Shown here: piece by piece, positions 41,222 to 54,039 of the stretch
How the letters are laid out: every line of letters starts with the position of its first letter
Numbering within the stretch: position 1 is the stretch's first letter
Assembly: GCA_027475525.1 (NCBI GenBank)
Contig: JAMWFC010000049.1
Location: 2,588,947 to 2,652,946 of the forward strand
Source: Macrolepiota albuminosa
Taxonomy: Eukaryota > Basidiomycota > Agaricomycetes > Agaricales > Agaricaceae
Length of the DNA stretch: 64,000 bases
Reading direction: 5' to 3'
Program-made: the position numbers and the translations under genes
Notes under the pieces: model-generated
The model's database searches: none
What the model was told of the DNA's origin: nothing
The model's input: the letters and a program-made list of their open reading frames with translations, nothing else

Positions 41222-44200
41222 TCAAAATGCAGCTACTCTGGCTTGCCACACTGACACATCTAGCTCTGCTACAATGTAGTTACCCCCCTGGGTCTTGGCA
41301 ATTACTACTACCATAGGCCCATAAAAGCATGGTAACATCTTAGCACTGAATGAGCTTTCAGTGGTCATGTTTTTGACTAGGACCAAGTCCAATGGTTTAA
41401 AATTGTAGTTTTTGATGGAGCTGTTATGCTCTTCTGCAAACTTCAATGCCCATTGGAGCTTGGCCTTCTCAACTCTCTCTCTCATCTCTCTACATGTTGA
41501 TAATGCTTGGCTAGGGCCCTAGCCCTATAGCCAATCAACTCCTCTGTAGTCAGAGGTCCTTCTGGTAACTCTACCAACCAAGTGGCCTCTGCTAGATCCA
41601 AGGGTAGAGTAGGATGTGCACTGGTGACCATGAAGTATGGTGAGCATCCAAACCTCTGCCTAATGATTATCCAGTCACTCCACATCACATGGTAGAAGAA
41701 CCAGAACCATTTGGTGCAATCCTCACAGGCTTTGAACAAAGCTTGCCTGACATCCCAATGAGGTCTTTCAATCCTGCCATTAGCTGGTGAGTTGTATGGA
41801 GAGATGGTAATACCTCTAATCCCATACTTCTTTTCCAACCAGGCAGTGACCTGTTTGAACTGTCCAGCATTGTCTGTGATAATTTCTGCAATGCAGCCCC
41901 AGCAGCAGATCACATCCTCAAACACCCATTGACCAATGGTCTTATGGTTCTCCTTCCTCAGGAGTCTACCTTCCATCCAAGAAGACAAGGCACACCTGCC
42001 ATGTACAAATTGTCTGGAAGATGGAGGGAGTATAAGTCACAGTCGGTTTCCTGTTGACCACTGTCTTTTGTCTGACTTGACAATTGTGACAAGTCCCAAC
42101 ATACCACTGTACATTCCCTTCAAGTCCAGGCCACCAGAAGCGCTCCTGTATGAGCATCCTGGTAGCATAGACCCCTCTATGTCCTAAGGCATCATGGGCT
42201 GATTTAAGCATGAACATCTGTCTGTCAATTTGGACTACTAGTTTATGCCTTTCCTCATAACTGCGCTTATACAATCTCCCTTTCCTATCAAAGAAGAATT
42301 GCCTAGCAAACTTCTTAAACTTTTCTAGGTCCCAGCCTTGTAGATTCTTGGGCTCTGTGCCTGGATCTTGCAACCAGCTCTGAACAGTTGGTAACAGATT
42401 ATCCCAGTCTTCACCCTCACTACCCTTCTGGTGTTCTAGATAGGCTTGTGTGTTCTCTACTCTGCCTTCTTGGTCCTCTACTGGTAACAGAGGCATAGTC
42501 ATAGCTAGTGCACTTGACATAGGTGACAAGTACATATATACCACGCTATATCAGCGCTAATGTGAGGCCACCAAAATTGCTCTAATAAGCTTGCCCTCAT
42601 GGCATAGAGACCTCAATGTCCTAAATTGTCATGCATAGCATGCAAAATCTGGACCCAATTATCTGGCGTGATTACTAGTTTGTGAATTCCATCTCTTTGT
42701 CATTGCCAGAGCTGCTCATTGTCGAGAAAGAAAGTAGTCACATATCATATAAATGTGGAATATTCCACATCACTAAGCACTGGCAGGTGTTGCAAATCAC
42801 CCAGCCACTTCTTAACTTGATCAACTCTTTCATCCTCTACCAAAGCCTTGGCGCTTTGGGGAATAGCTGTATATGGTAAGTTTTGGCTGTCTTCACATAA
42901 GGGTCTGGATTCTTCTACTATCTTTGGCGCGTCAGGAACCTTAGTGACATTATAGATATCCTCCATATAAAATGTGGGCATGACTTGATAAGGTTCAGGC
43001 CGATACAGCACAATAGGATGTAGCCAAGTAGTCACTGGCCAATCCTTCCAGAGTAGCGGCCTGAGTAGCTGAATAATGTGCATAAAACCATGCAAATGGT
43101 TGATCCAATCCTCAAACACCTCATTGTTGCTAGCGTCTGGTGCTTCATCTCCCAGTTGCCTTGGTCAGCATAATAACCCATCAGGCCCATGGAAAGCACT
43201 CTTGATATGCACTAACTTGAAGTGGAACATTAAAATCGCTACTACCCAGTGGTTCATACTTGCTGATGGCTGAATATCTAGATTCCATAACATTTCCTTA
43301 ATGTAGCGTGCATCAACTTCAGCAATTAAGTTCCTGACCCTGATAAGGTACATGCGAAGCGCCTAAAATGCTCAAAATAGCCTGTATAACTCGAGTTTGA
43401 GTTGACTATAGCACGATTCCTGGTCGTTAAGAGTAATAGATCCAAAGCAGTTGTAATGGCTAATCTTGCAATTGATGCTACTGCACTGACATAAAAAAAA
43501 CCTGATAGCAATGTAGGAAGTGTCAACAGCGAGTATAACAGGATTAGACATAGTATAATCAATAGGTACCAGTGGCTTTGCTTTCTGTAGCACCTTCACT
43601 AGATTCCTTTGAGCATTAATCTGATCAGAACCAAACTCAAATGGTACCCCTAACTGAGTTAAGCAGTTCAGCACATGGGCTCAATGTGCAAAATTATGTA
43701 TAAACATTTGGAGAATGCCAACCATACCTAGAAACGTGTGCACTTCAGAAAGATTATGACATGTGCTCCATTTCTCCAGAAGTGCTAGTCAGCTCGCTTT
43801 TGGAATCCTGCCTTCTGGCATGCAAACATGTCCCAGAATTTTAAATTGAGGCATGCAAAGAACCAACTTATGTTCAGAAAAAGTACCGCTGCAATATTTC
43901 ATCTGTTGGAGTACTCAGTTCACTAATTGGAAAAATTTCCATAGCGCTATGCGGATATTCAGATTTTCTGGATGTGTCACTGGTTTGCCATTAATTAAGC
44001 GCCAATTCTTTGGTCCCTTGATCCTGACATCATCTATAAAGCTTAGCACATTGTGAGGTATTTTTGGTTGTAATATAAATGTAATGTTGTCATGGAATAT
44101 TGGCACAGAGTTGGTCCATCCCATGGGTAGCGTTACTAGTTGTAGCACTCCAAATGGTGTCTGAAACATCATAAGGTCTCTTGAAGATGGATGTATTAAG

Positions 44201-45308
44201 CGCTTGTCATAGCCAACATATAAGTCTAAGGTAGTGCCAGAAATGCACCTTACAAAAGATTCAGCAATGTAATCTGGAAATGGTGGTACCCCTGAGTGGC
44301 AAATGGTAACTTTGTTTAGCGGTTCTAAACTGTGAACAATACATAGCTTTCCATTCTTCTTTAGCACATAGAACCATCAGGAGCAGTAGGCTGAATTTGA
44401 TGGTTCATAAATGCCTGCTGCTCTCTTAGAGCAAATAATTTGGCAGACTTCAGCTTCTATGCCCAGCAGTATAGGTTGGTTATGTTCTGTCCATGGGACA
44501 TGCAGTATAGTTGGGATAACCACTGGCAGGAAGAAATCAGTTTGTAGCTTGCCTCACTCTGTGTCGTCCCAGGTAAATGCTTCATTGTGCTTCCGCATAA
44601 TGTCATCAAGTATGTCTAGTTCGGCCACTGTTAAAAAGCCTATATTGTGAGCACCACAAAGTAGTGCTCATCACTCTGCTGTAAATCATCCAGTCAGTTC
44701 AAATATAGGTGGATTTGGATCAACTTCAGGTAACATTGCTAACAGATTGCCTATGATGTGTCATTCAATATGAAATTCCTCAGAGACCAAACTCATGACC
44801 AGTACCAAACTCATGACCAGTTTCATTTTGAGTGCTACAGGTTTGTATTTCCTCTTAACTTGGACCCCATTGCACTTGTTAGCAATGTCCGCTGCCATTG
44901 AAATGATCTGAGATCCACTATCCACAATAGATTCTACTTCACTCTTCCCATCTACCATCAACATGATCAAGCAAATAGTGTGCGAGTCCTGTGCTACTAT
45001 CAATATAGCGGGGTCTTCATTGGCTCTTAGCATTTTGAAGTAAGTTTCCACCAGATCGATTAATGTAGCTACCAGTGGTGGTGCTTCTTCCTGCTTCTCC
45101 TCTGTCGCTATAGTTTCTGAGATGTAGGCAAATCCTGGTAGTGCATCATCGCATTCATCAACTGCTGTTACGTTATTGGCAATGTTCCTTCAAGAGGTTA
45201 CTGCCATCCAGATCTGGTTGCATACATCTGGTGCCATGCTGCACAACTCTCCTACTGACACCATTACTTGGCTCTTCATAATCTGGTCAAATATTTCTTT
45301 AGACTTTT
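41222..45308 (-). pseudogene. Gypsy pol relics: protease, RT, RNase H, integrase; two elements joined
   Basis: Minus strand, high to low: protease with IVDSGSQIISMAADI (about 44890-44935); RT with LCIVHSLEPLNKVTICHSGV (44290-44350), LVTLPMGWTNSVPIFHDN (44080-44130) and catalytic SFIDDV (about 44020-44040); RNase H with PVILAVDTSYIAI (about 43500-43540). A VKKWLGDLQHLPVLSD segment (42770-42815) and a first, decayed zinc-binding region to about 42546 follow. A second start then appears, with SWLQDPGTEPKNLQGWDLEKF and a complete zinc-binding RFWWPGLEGNVQWY...CHNCQ (42060-42130). The integrase core EIITDNAGQF (about 41850-41880) and IERPHWDVRQ (about 41740-41770) and the C-terminal part YGPMVVVIAKTQGGNYIV follow. 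Because the zinc-binding region occurs twice, two gypsy relics are fused near 42545. Many stops interrupt the right-hand element; the left one is better preserved. Confidence 0.85.
45298..45308. repeat. Target-site duplication, left copy
   Basis: TTTAGACTTTT (45298-45308) is repeated at 51516-51526, directly after the LINE tail. Removing the LINE and one copy joins the gypsy gag frame (NVEKSK then EIFDQIMKSQ, minus strand) into one continuous reading. Confidence 0.75.
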
Positions 45309-45474
45309 GAAGTGCCTTTTGATCTGTAACCACCATCTTCTCACCATGGGAAAATGAGCTCATACCAGGTTCGGGCAAACACAGGGAAAAGAGGAGTATA
45401 GATTAAAAGTACATAGTGCATACACAAGCATCTCTACTCGCATAGACTTCCGTGGAACCAAGAACTCAACAGAA

Positions 45475-47229
45475 ATGCCAGCAAATAGTGGAGGAATGAT
45501 GCTAAGAGCCTCCACGCAAGGAGCCAGGAGAGCAAGTGGCGGAGTGATGACAAGAAGCGCCTCGATAGAACAGGAGACAAGAGCAAGGAACTCAGGCATC
45601 AATGACGTGAATGAAGTGAAAGCATGGCTAAGCGCAAACAGACACCTGGACAGCGACACCGATGATGCAAACATGGACATGCTGAAGACCATTCTACTCC
45701 AGTTGTCAAGGTGAGCCGATGTCCCAGTGAAAGTAAGGGATGGCATGAAAGCAGTGGCGCTTGTCATGGAAGTGGCCAAAGCAGGGGAAATTGAGAGGAC
45801 AGTATTGGAAGCGATGGGGAGGGCAATGGAGGAATGCAAGGACATCATAGGGAATCTGGCGGAGGCAACAATGAAGTCACTAGAGGGAATGGTGGAACAG
45901 ATGAAGGACTCCATAGGGAGACTAGAGGAGGGACAGGTAGTGGAGAGGAGGATGGGGAAGATGGAAGGGGAAGGAGTAGGGGCAGGATGACGGAGAGCAG
46001 GCCCTGCAAAGGGATCATATGCAGATGCTGCTCAAAGGGCCAGCTCAGAGGACATCAACCACAGGAATAAAACCAAATCCAGACAGATGATCATCAACAA
46101 CACGCAAGGGGGGGAGGGATGGAAGGGACTCACTGAGAGGGAACTTATTGAAAAGGCAAAGATAGCAAAGGACCTGATGGGAATCCAAGGCATAGACAGC
46201 CCAAAGGTAGAGTTCATCACAGCATGCAGACTAACAAATGGAGGGGTACTCTATGAACTCAGCACCACAAAGGTGGCAAAATAGTTTGTGAAGAGAGAGG
46301 TCAGCACAGCTTTCCTGGAAAAGTTTAGCATGGGGGCGGTCATCAAGGACAGGACATACTCAGTGATTGTTGAGTTTGTCCCAGTGGTGCTAGGAAACCA
46401 GGTAACAGACAAGCTAGGAGAGATCGAGAGAGGAAATGGTCTACAACCAGGAGAACTTGTTATGGCAAGATGGGCAAGACCTCCCCACACCTGACACAAG
46501 ACGCAGAAGGTAGCACACCTGATCATGGCATGCGCCTCGGTGGAGGGAGCAAACCATATCATCAGGAATGGCCTGGCCATAGAAGGAAAGAGAGTCAAAG
46601 CAAGGAAGCTAGAGCAAGAGCCAAGGAGATGCCTCAAATGCCAAAAGTATGGTAGAGGTCATCTGGCAGGTGAGTGTAAGCAGGAGAGGGACACCTGCAC
46701 GATATGTGCAAAAGAGCACAAGACCAGAGACTGCAAGGAGACTGACCCTACCAACTTCTCCTGCATCACCTGCAAGGCCAAGGGAATTCGGCATGATCAC
46801 CTGGCCTCAGCAAGATCCTGCCCAGCATTTATGGAAGCGAAGGCCAGGCTTGACTACAGGACTCCTGAAGCCAAATACAGATATTTCCCTACTGACCAGA
46901 CATGGACTTGGGAACAAGTGGAAGAGGAGAGGGAAAGAAGGCTTGACCATGGCAGTGGGGGAGCAATGACCAACCCATGGACTGCAAAAGGAGTGGAGCA
47001 AGGGAGACTGGCACTGGGAGTGCATGGACAAGGGGAAGGTGAGAGACTGGAGACGACGATACCTGCAGGTAAGGGAATGGGGAAAACTAGGGACACTCCA
47101 AAAGGTATGCAAACACTTTGGACCAGTACAGATGGGAGGATGGCAAACCAGCACCCACCCAAGGAAGGACACAGGGGTCCCAGGAGAAACAAGGTAGCCA
47201 GAGCACACGCTTTTGGAGCGAGGAGGTAG
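45475..47229 (+). pseudogene. LINE ORF1 (gag-like, zinc knuckles), four in-frame stops
   Basis: A single frame codes throughout and is interrupted at 45712-45714 (TGA), 45988-45990 (TGA), 46282-46284 (TAG) and 46492-46494 (TGA). Each would become Arg or Gln by a T-to-C change. The N-terminal half is helical and Glu/Met-rich (EAMGRAMEECKDIIGNLAEA). The middle carries VKREVSTAFLEKF and RTYSVIVEFVPVVL, the RNA-binding-like region. The end has knuckles CLKCQKYGRGHLAGEC, CTICAKEHKTRDC and CITCKAKGIRHDH...SC (46630-46830). A Trp/Glu-rich TDQTWTWEQVEEE tail follows. ORF1 would package the LINE RNA. Confidence 0.85.
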
Positions 47230-47296
47230 AGGGGTTCTTAGGCACTCTGGAAACTCTGAAGGAGACAAACAAGCAGTTTGACCAGAACCTGTCCCA

Positions 47297-50200
47297 ATGA
47301 GAGAGGAAGCAAGGAGAGGACATGAGGACAGAAAGACACTAAACATTTGGCAGATGAATCTAAACAAATTGCTCACTGCACAGCATGCAGTGCTATTTGC
47401 GATATGGGGGGACATTGATGTGTTATGTATACAGGAGCCCTACTTTGACTTCAACAAGAATTCAAGAGCAACACAGCTATGGCGACCAGTGTACCCAAAG
47501 GGACATGACAAAAGAGCAACAGGGAAGACGAGGGCAATAACCCTGGTGAGCAGGCAGATAGCGACGAGCACCTGGAGAAGAATAGATGTTGAAAGCACAG
47601 ATGTGGTGGGCATTAGCATTGAGATGGCAGAGAGAACAGTGAGAATTTTCAATGTCTATAATGACGGGAACCACTCCAGAAGCATCCGAGCACTGGACTT
47701 CTACTTGAGAAGTGTGGAAGGCCGCAGACAGCGAGGGAGAAATGGGGCAGACATCTGGGTTGGTGATTTCAACCGACACCACCCAATGTGGGACCACCCC
47801 AGGAACGGTCACCTCTTCACAAGGGCCAACCTAAATGCAGCGGAAGAATTGATAGCCATGGTAACCCGCCACAGAATGGTGATGACACTCAGACTGGGAG
47901 TGCCAACACTGGAGGCAATGAGCACCAAGAACCAAAGAGACCTGACAACGTTTTTGTTACTCATAATATAGCTGAGCACATAGTACGCTGTGAGGTAGCC
48001 AGGAGCGAATCTCCACCAGGCACTGATCACTTCCCAATTGTGAACACAATCGGGCTGACGGTGAGGGCATGCAAGGAGGAGAGGGGAAGGAACTTCAGGG
48101 AAGTGAACTGGGAAGAATTCGAAGAGGAATTGGAGAGGCAATTGGAAGGGATAGCCAAGGAGAGGATTGGGAGCAAGGAGGAGGTGGCAGAAAGGCTGGA
48201 TAAAGTGATGGAGGCGTTGAGGAAGATGGTGGTTGCCAAGGTCCTGGAAAAGAGAGAGTCAACATATGCAAAGAGATGGTGGACAAGTGAGCTTATGAGG
48301 ATGAGGAGAAGAGTGAAAGCGGTGGGAAGAGAATCAAAAAGAGTGATACACATTCAAGGACACTGAGCTCACGAGGACTTCCAATGGGCACAAAACGACT
48401 ACAGTCAGGCCATCAAAACAGCCAAGAAACAGCACTGGGAAGAATGGCTAAACGAGGTCAATGCAAAGACAATCTGGGATGCAAAGAGCTTTGCAACTGC
48501 TACTCTGTCGGACGGAGGACAGGCAAGAATGCCAGCACTGCAAAAAGAAGGGAGGGCCAGGAGAGAGGAGGTAGTGGAGAATGAGCAGAAGGCAGACATG
48601 TTCCACAGAGCTTTCTTCTACAAGGCTCCAGAAAAGGAGAGGGAGGAAGAGGAAGAGGAAAGACCTGAACCGGCATTTGAGTGGCAACCCATCACAGACA
48701 AGGAAATCTACATGGCAATCGCAAAGTTGAAGCCATACAAGGCACTAGGCCTCAGTGGGATACCAAACATTGTTTTGATGAAGACAAAGTACATGATCAT
48801 GCCATATCTTGGTCCCATCTTCAGAGCCACCTTCAAGCTCAGTGTGTATCCCAAGAGGTGGAAGGTATTCAAGATGGTGGTGGTACAAAAGCCAGAGAGG
48901 GATGATTACAGCGATCCAAACTCCTACTGGCCGATTGCTCTGCTGGACACAATAGCAAAAGTGCTATCATTGTGTGTCAAGTCGAAGCTCGCTTACTGGG
49001 TAGAGAAGAGGGGCATGCTCCTGAAATATCAGTTTGGAGGCCGACCAGGAAGATCTACCATGGACTCACTGCACATGTTGGTGTCATTCATTAAGGATGC
49101 ATGGCGAAAGGAAAAAGAAGTGGCGGTGATATTCATGGATGTAAAGGGCACGTTTCTAAATACCATACCAAGAATTTTAGTGAAGGACATGAGGAGGAGG
49201 AGGATGCCGGAAGAGGTGGTGAAGTGGTTCGAGCAGAAGCTGGAGGGGAGGAAGACAGTGATAGCCTTTGACGACTTCACCTCATGCATGATTCCAGTGG
49301 AAAGCAGGCTAGATCAGGGTTGCAACACCTCAGGATTGTGCTATAACTTCTACAACACAGGACAGATAGAAGAGGCAAGAGAGAAGGAGGGAGAGCTGGC
49401 AGGGTCATTTGCAGATGACACATACATGGCAGTGGAGGGGGACAGCATGGAGGTGGCTGCAAGGAAGGTGGAAGACATGATGAGACGGAGGAGGGGGGCA
49501 AGTGAATGGGCAGAGACCCACCACTCAATATATGAGATCAAGAAGTTTGTCAGGATGGGGTTCACAAGGAGGCGGGAGAGGGATAGGCAGAGGCAGGGGA
49601 AGACTAAGCCAGCGACAAGACCATCAATCAAAGTGAACGGAACAAGCATCAAGATGGAAACCGTGCACAAGTTCCTAGGGGTCATCCTGGACCAGGAGCT
49701 GTGATTCAAGGAGCATGCAGCCTATGTGCAAGGGAAGGGGGCGACAGTGGCAGCACAGGCATGGAGACTGGCGAAAACAAATGGAGGAGTGAAGGGAGCA
49801 CTTATGAGGAGGATATACGAGGTGGTGGTAGCGCTGAGCATGATGTATGCGGCCGATGTATGGTGCCCCCCAGACGTGGAGGTGGGAGGAAAGACTGCAA
49901 AAGGGTCACAAGGTCTCATGGAGAAGTTGGGACGGGTGCAGAGAACCAGCACCTTACAGATCTTGGGAGCACTGAGGACCACTCCAAATGACCTGCTAGA
50001 CACGCATGCAGGGCTGATGCCAATGACGACGAGAATCAAGCAACTTTGTGTAACTGTGGCAGTATGCATAGCTTCAATGCCACGAATCCACCTGCTATAC
50101 AAGCCTGCAAGGAAAGCCGCAAAGTTCATCAAGAGACACAGAGCACCCCTTCACTACATCATGAAAGCTCTCAACCAACATCCTGATGAAGTGGAAACCA

Positions 50201-51292
50201 TTGACATAGTGCGACACCCTCCTGACTGGGTCTGCCCAATCAAGGTGACGATAGACGGGACATCAGAGGAAGCAGAGGAAAGAAAAAGGGCCAATGAGGC
50301 GGAGATAAGGATTTACTCCGGATGGGTCAGGGCACAAGGGATGAATTGGGGTGGCCGTGGTGCTGTACAGGAGATTCTAAAGGGAGGTCAAGGTGTTGAG
50401 GAAGTGTCTGGGATCTGATCAAGACCACACAGTTTTTGAGGGGGAGTGTGTAGGACAGATGCTGGGTCTTGAGTTACTGAGGAGGGAAGCGAGAGGCAGG
50501 GGGAGGATAAGGGATGTGACGATAGGAACAGACAACCAGGGAGGAATGGGAGTGGTCAGGAACCCAGGGCAAGGAACAGCAAGGTACTTGGTGGATGAGG
50601 TCCTAGAGAGAATCCAAAGGGTCAAGAAAATTGATGCGCACGTGATAATGGAGCTGTACTGGACATCCAGCCACAAGGGCATCCCGGGCAATGAGAGAGC
50701 AGACAAAGAAGCAAAACGGGCAGCAGAAGGGGATGAAACCGAGACCAAGGGACTGGGCATCCTGAGAAAACCCTCCAAAGCAGTGATCCTGGTGACACAC
50801 AAAAAATGGTGGCGAGAAGAGGTGGAGCAGCAAATAATAAGTTCACCATGTTATGAGAGACTTCGAAGCATCAATCACAGAGCTCCATGGATGACAGCAG
50901 CCGTCAAACTCATTGACAGCCTACCAAGGAGGCACGTGGCTATACTGGTCCAGCTTCGCATAGGACACTGCCCCCTCAATCACTACTTGCATTGGTTCAG
51001 CAGGAGGGACTCTCCACTATGCGAGACATGCCATCAAGCCCCAGAGACAGTGGACCACCTCATACTCGAGTGCCCAGCACATGACCGCCACAGAGGAGAG
51101 ATGTGCAGAACCACAGGCACAAGACCTGAGGCCATTGGTCAGCTGCTAAGCCAGGAGGAGGCAGTCAAAGTCCTTTTCAGATATATACACCGCATGCAAA
51201 GATTTGAGAAACTCTACAGAGACCTGCACTTGGCCGAGACCACCGAGGAGAAGAGCCAATCGAAGAAGAGGAGGGGCCAAGGACGGAGATGA
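47297..51292 (+). pseudogene. LINE ORF2: APE endonuclease, reverse transcriptase, RNase H
   Basis: The endonuclease opens IWQMNLNKLLTAQHAVL and has IDVLCIQEPYF (about 47420), VRIFNVYND and WVGDFNRHHPMWD (about 47758-47795), ending with GTDHFPIV (about 48020) after a frameshift near 47930. RT has KPYKALGLSGIPN (48732-48770), FGGRPGRSTMDSLHML (49034-49080) and the catalytic GSFADDTYM (about 49405-49430). RNase H has TIGTDNQGGMG (about 50523) and YWTSSHKGIPGNERADKEAK (50657-50715). The C-terminus has CETCHQAPETVDHLILEC. Breaks: TGA at 48364-48366 and 49702-49704 (the latter in DQEL*FKEH, where Arg is expected), and frameshifts near 47930 and 50395. The RNase H Asp motif and FADD are intact. Confidence 0.9.
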
Positions 51293-51490
51293 GGATGCAA
51301 AACAACAAATGCATACATAGAGATGCCCCAGATTAAAAATGCCACAAGAGGCATAATACAGTCCACAGCCCAAATCTGGGTGCAACCACGATTACATTAG
51401 ATGACAATTACAAAGGTAGAGATAGTGATATGTAGAGATACACATACAGTAGAACCCAACATAGGGCAAGGCCCCAATGGATATAGGAGT

Positions 51491-51515
51491 AAATCAAATC
51501 AAATCAAATCAAATC
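51491..51515 (+). repeat. LINE 3' tail, (AAATC) x5
   Basis: Five perfect AAATC units end the LINE, replacing a poly-A tail. The target duplication TTTAGACTTTT follows at once. Confidence 0.9.
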
Positions 51516-53301
51516 TTTAGACTTTTCTACATTGTAAATAGGCGCTGTGGGTTGGTATCCTCCTGTAGGTTTATCTGGTGCTCCATAATTTTGATTGTTC
51601 GGGAGTACATAGTTACTGAGTAATCCTGAATAAGGATGGAGGGATGGTTCCATAGCCGTTCCTTTTCTTCCTGGGGGAGCATCGTTGTCAACACTAGGCA
51701 CTGGTGGTTTACTAATGTCTGCGAGCACACTAGCAGGCTTGTAATCCTTTAATGGCTGCTTTCCCTTCCTAATCTCCACACCATTGAATACCTGACTTTT
51801 TAGCAACTTTAATTCTTGTTCCAAAGTTTCAATGCGTTCTTCCCATGTTAAAGTGGGTCATTTGTTAACCGTATTTAATTGTAGTACCTCATGGACAAGC
51901 ACTTGCTGAGGGTTCGCTTCTGTTTCCATTGCTGTAGTGCTCACTAGACTGCCAGTTGCTAAGCTGCTCAGATTTCGTCTATGCTACTCATTAATATGGC
52001 CTTGGAAGGTCTTCTGATCTGTGTAAGTCAGGATATTAGTGCCTGAAGGGTAAGACTATCTTCCTATCAGTACCATGCCTGACTCTTCCTTGGCATATGT
52101 ACTGCTCTAGAGTGTTGCAGCATCCTTGCATCATTGTATGTCCTGATTCACCACAGAAATGGCATAATTCTGGGGCCATGCCTATTCATGGTGCCATTAA
52201 ACTCATAGAGATCAGTGTTTCTAGTTTACTCATGGCATTAGCTACTGCCATGTGGACTGCCTGTTCCAGATCTTCCTTCTTGATGAATCCATTAGGTACG
52301 CTAGGAGGTGGTGAGCTCTGTACTGATGTTGTTCCTGCACCCTCCATAGCTGGCTGCTGGAGCGGAATACCCATATCCGTTCTCTTTGAAACCCAAGTGC
52401 CTGCCTCAAATACATCTTCAATGTCATAAGGGTCCTCTGGATGATGCTGGAGCTTAAGAATTTCCAAGCAGCACACAATCTGAGTCCATAGTGACGTAGG
52501 GATATCTTGTTGGAATAAATGTTGTTCCTCATTTCGATATAGCTTGCCATTGTTCAGTAGCCACCATGTGATGTGCTGAAAATCATAGTAATACATTGAT
52601 AGCATTCTTAAGGTATAGATTCCCATAGCAAATATATCCTGCACCAACTTCTGTATTTCCTTTACTATATATCACATAGCCTCTTCTGCTCCAAAGTATA
52701 AGCAAATGATGGCCACTTTCCATTCTTCATAGATATACGGTCTTGGCACCTCTTCATTTGTCATACCTTGGAATTCTTTTAAACTGGTCCAAGATTCTGC
52801 TGTATCATATGATACATATCTAGCGGCATACTCCTTCATTTGAACTGTGTTGATAACATTGCAATTGCGTAACTAATACTCCAATTCCTGGAAATACTGA
52901 GAGAGTTCTCGCAGTGTCTCATCCCATTTTGGTGATGAAAAATGATTCCTAGGCAGCATGCGCAACATCATAGTAGGTTCCATTGTTGTAGGTGTATTGA
53001 CTGAAGTAGGGTTTGTTGTAACAGTATTAGGGTCACTGGGGGTTTCAGTCGTTAATGTTGTAGTTGTCAAGAGTAACTTGGAGTCGCTAGACTCTGATGA
53101 AGGTGTCCTGGATAGCTCCTCTAATGGAGTTAACAGCCTAGAATTTTCACTGGTGATATATTCAAATGGTCGCAAGAAGGGGAAAAAGTCTTCTGCTAGG
53201 CTGTTAGGTGCTGCTTCTAGCTCTTGGTCAAGTGTCTGCCTTGGTAGCATGCCTGGTAAATGATGTGACATGGTGGTAACAAATTCTTCAGCACTTTTCA
53301 A
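51516..53301 (-). pseudogene. Gypsy Gag relic, upstream half of the element split by the LINE
   Basis: From 53301 downward: MKSAEEFVTTMSHHLPGM, a Ser/Thr/Pro-rich stretch and KWDETLRELSQYFQELEY (to 52873). The central gag part (52870-52190) follows in several frames, with AWKFL-type helices and PYDIEDVFEAGTWVSK. A Pro-rich linker with LKSQVFNGVEIRKGKQPLKDY (about 51750-51800) ends at NVEKSK, where the LINE interrupts. The same gypsy continues at 45308 with EIFDQIMKSQ and then protease. Several stops are present. A CCHC box was probably at about 52150 (CGESGHTTM...C on the minus strand) but is degraded. Confidence 0.75.
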
Positions 53302-53788
53302 TAGGAGGCAGTGCTGTCACTGGGCTTGAGTTTCCGGCAGAATTCTGCCTTCTAACACTAACCCTTGCAGTGGGCTCCAAAATGATGATGCCTACTGTGG
53401 TTGGGTGCGCTGTTCACTACATCTCAAGATGTCGTCTCCAGCGCTTGGTGTAAGGGTGCGAGAGTCAGGGCAGGAGTTCCGGTATGCTCAAATAAGGTGA
53501 CTAGATCAATGTGCTAGAACCTAGTGCTTCTGATGCTACCTGGCAAAGCTGTAAGCAACAAAGCAGATGCTAGTCACAAGGTAAAAAAGAAATATCATAA
53601 CGTAATGTGCCCATAGTGGCACATAGATGTTGCTAATGTTGGAATGAACCTAGCATCAAGTCCAAACAGTGGTTTGCACTAGAGAAGGCTAAGGCTGAGT
53701 AGCACTTGGAAATGAGAGATCTGAATACGCTCTGTTCTTTCCTTGGTATTTACAAAGTTCATAGCTAGCTTTTATACTATATGCTACT
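53302..53788. other. No gene recognised; probable gypsy leader/LTR
   Basis: This is where the 5' LTR of the split gypsy should lie. A 14-bp perfect palindrome GGCAGAATTCTGCC occurs at 53336-53349. A TTTTATACTATAT box-like segment is at about 53770. LTR ends were not established. Confidence 0.35.
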
Positions 53789-53847
53789 ACGAGCTACCAT
53801 TTGTGCCTTCGGCACGAATTTCGTAGCTTGTTGGGGGCTTCGCCCCC
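53789..53847. repeat. Two adjacent strong hairpins
   Basis: Hairpin 1 (53789-53831): ACGAGCTAC pairs with GTAGCTTGT, and inside it ATTTGTGCC pairs with GGCACGAAT around a TTC loop. Hairpin 2 (53833-53847) is GGGGGC-TTC-GCCCCC, a perfect 6-bp GC stem. It is followed by a C run and then by the 58-60 bp tandem repeats. Confidence 0.85.
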
Positions 53848-53863
53848 AAACCCCCCCCAACTA

Positions 53864-54039
53864 AGCCTCCACCCTAACCTCACTTCATTTGGTTAGGGCT
53901 CCAAGTATGTATAAGTAACTTAGCCTCCACCCCAACCTCACTTCGTTTGGTTAGGGCTCCAAATATGTATATAAGTAACTCAGCCTTCACCCCAACCTCA
54001 CTTTGTTCGGTTAGGGGTTCCAAATATGTATATTCATAA
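53864..54039. repeat. Tandem repeat, three units of 58-60 bp
   Basis: Units start at 53864, 53922 and 53982 with AGCC(T/T)(C/T)CACC and contain AACCTCACTT, GGTTAGGG and CCAA(G/A)TATGTAT. The units diverge by a few bases each; the third is the most changed. Confidence 0.9.

Larger units (their letters stand above)
45309..51515 (+). mobile_element. Tad-like LINE (non-LTR retrotransposon), full length, inserted in a gypsy element
   Basis: Length 6.2 kb. It has a short 5' leader (45309-45474), ORF1 with three zinc knuckles, ORF2 with apurinic endonuclease, RT, RNase H and a C-terminal CCHC, and a 3' tail of five AAATC units. An 11-bp target duplication flanks it. The presence of both an APE-type endonuclease and an RNase H domain fits the Tad1/I-like fungal groups. 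Both ORFs are broken, so it is inactive; the clear duplication shows the insertion itself is still well preserved. Confidence 0.88.

Noticed and set aside
38224..53338. Shared 14-mer CTTGAGTTTCCGGC at 38224 and 53325 as a primer-binding site or common LTR end
   Set aside because: The match does not extend in either direction and no tRNA complement could be confirmed; chance is possible.
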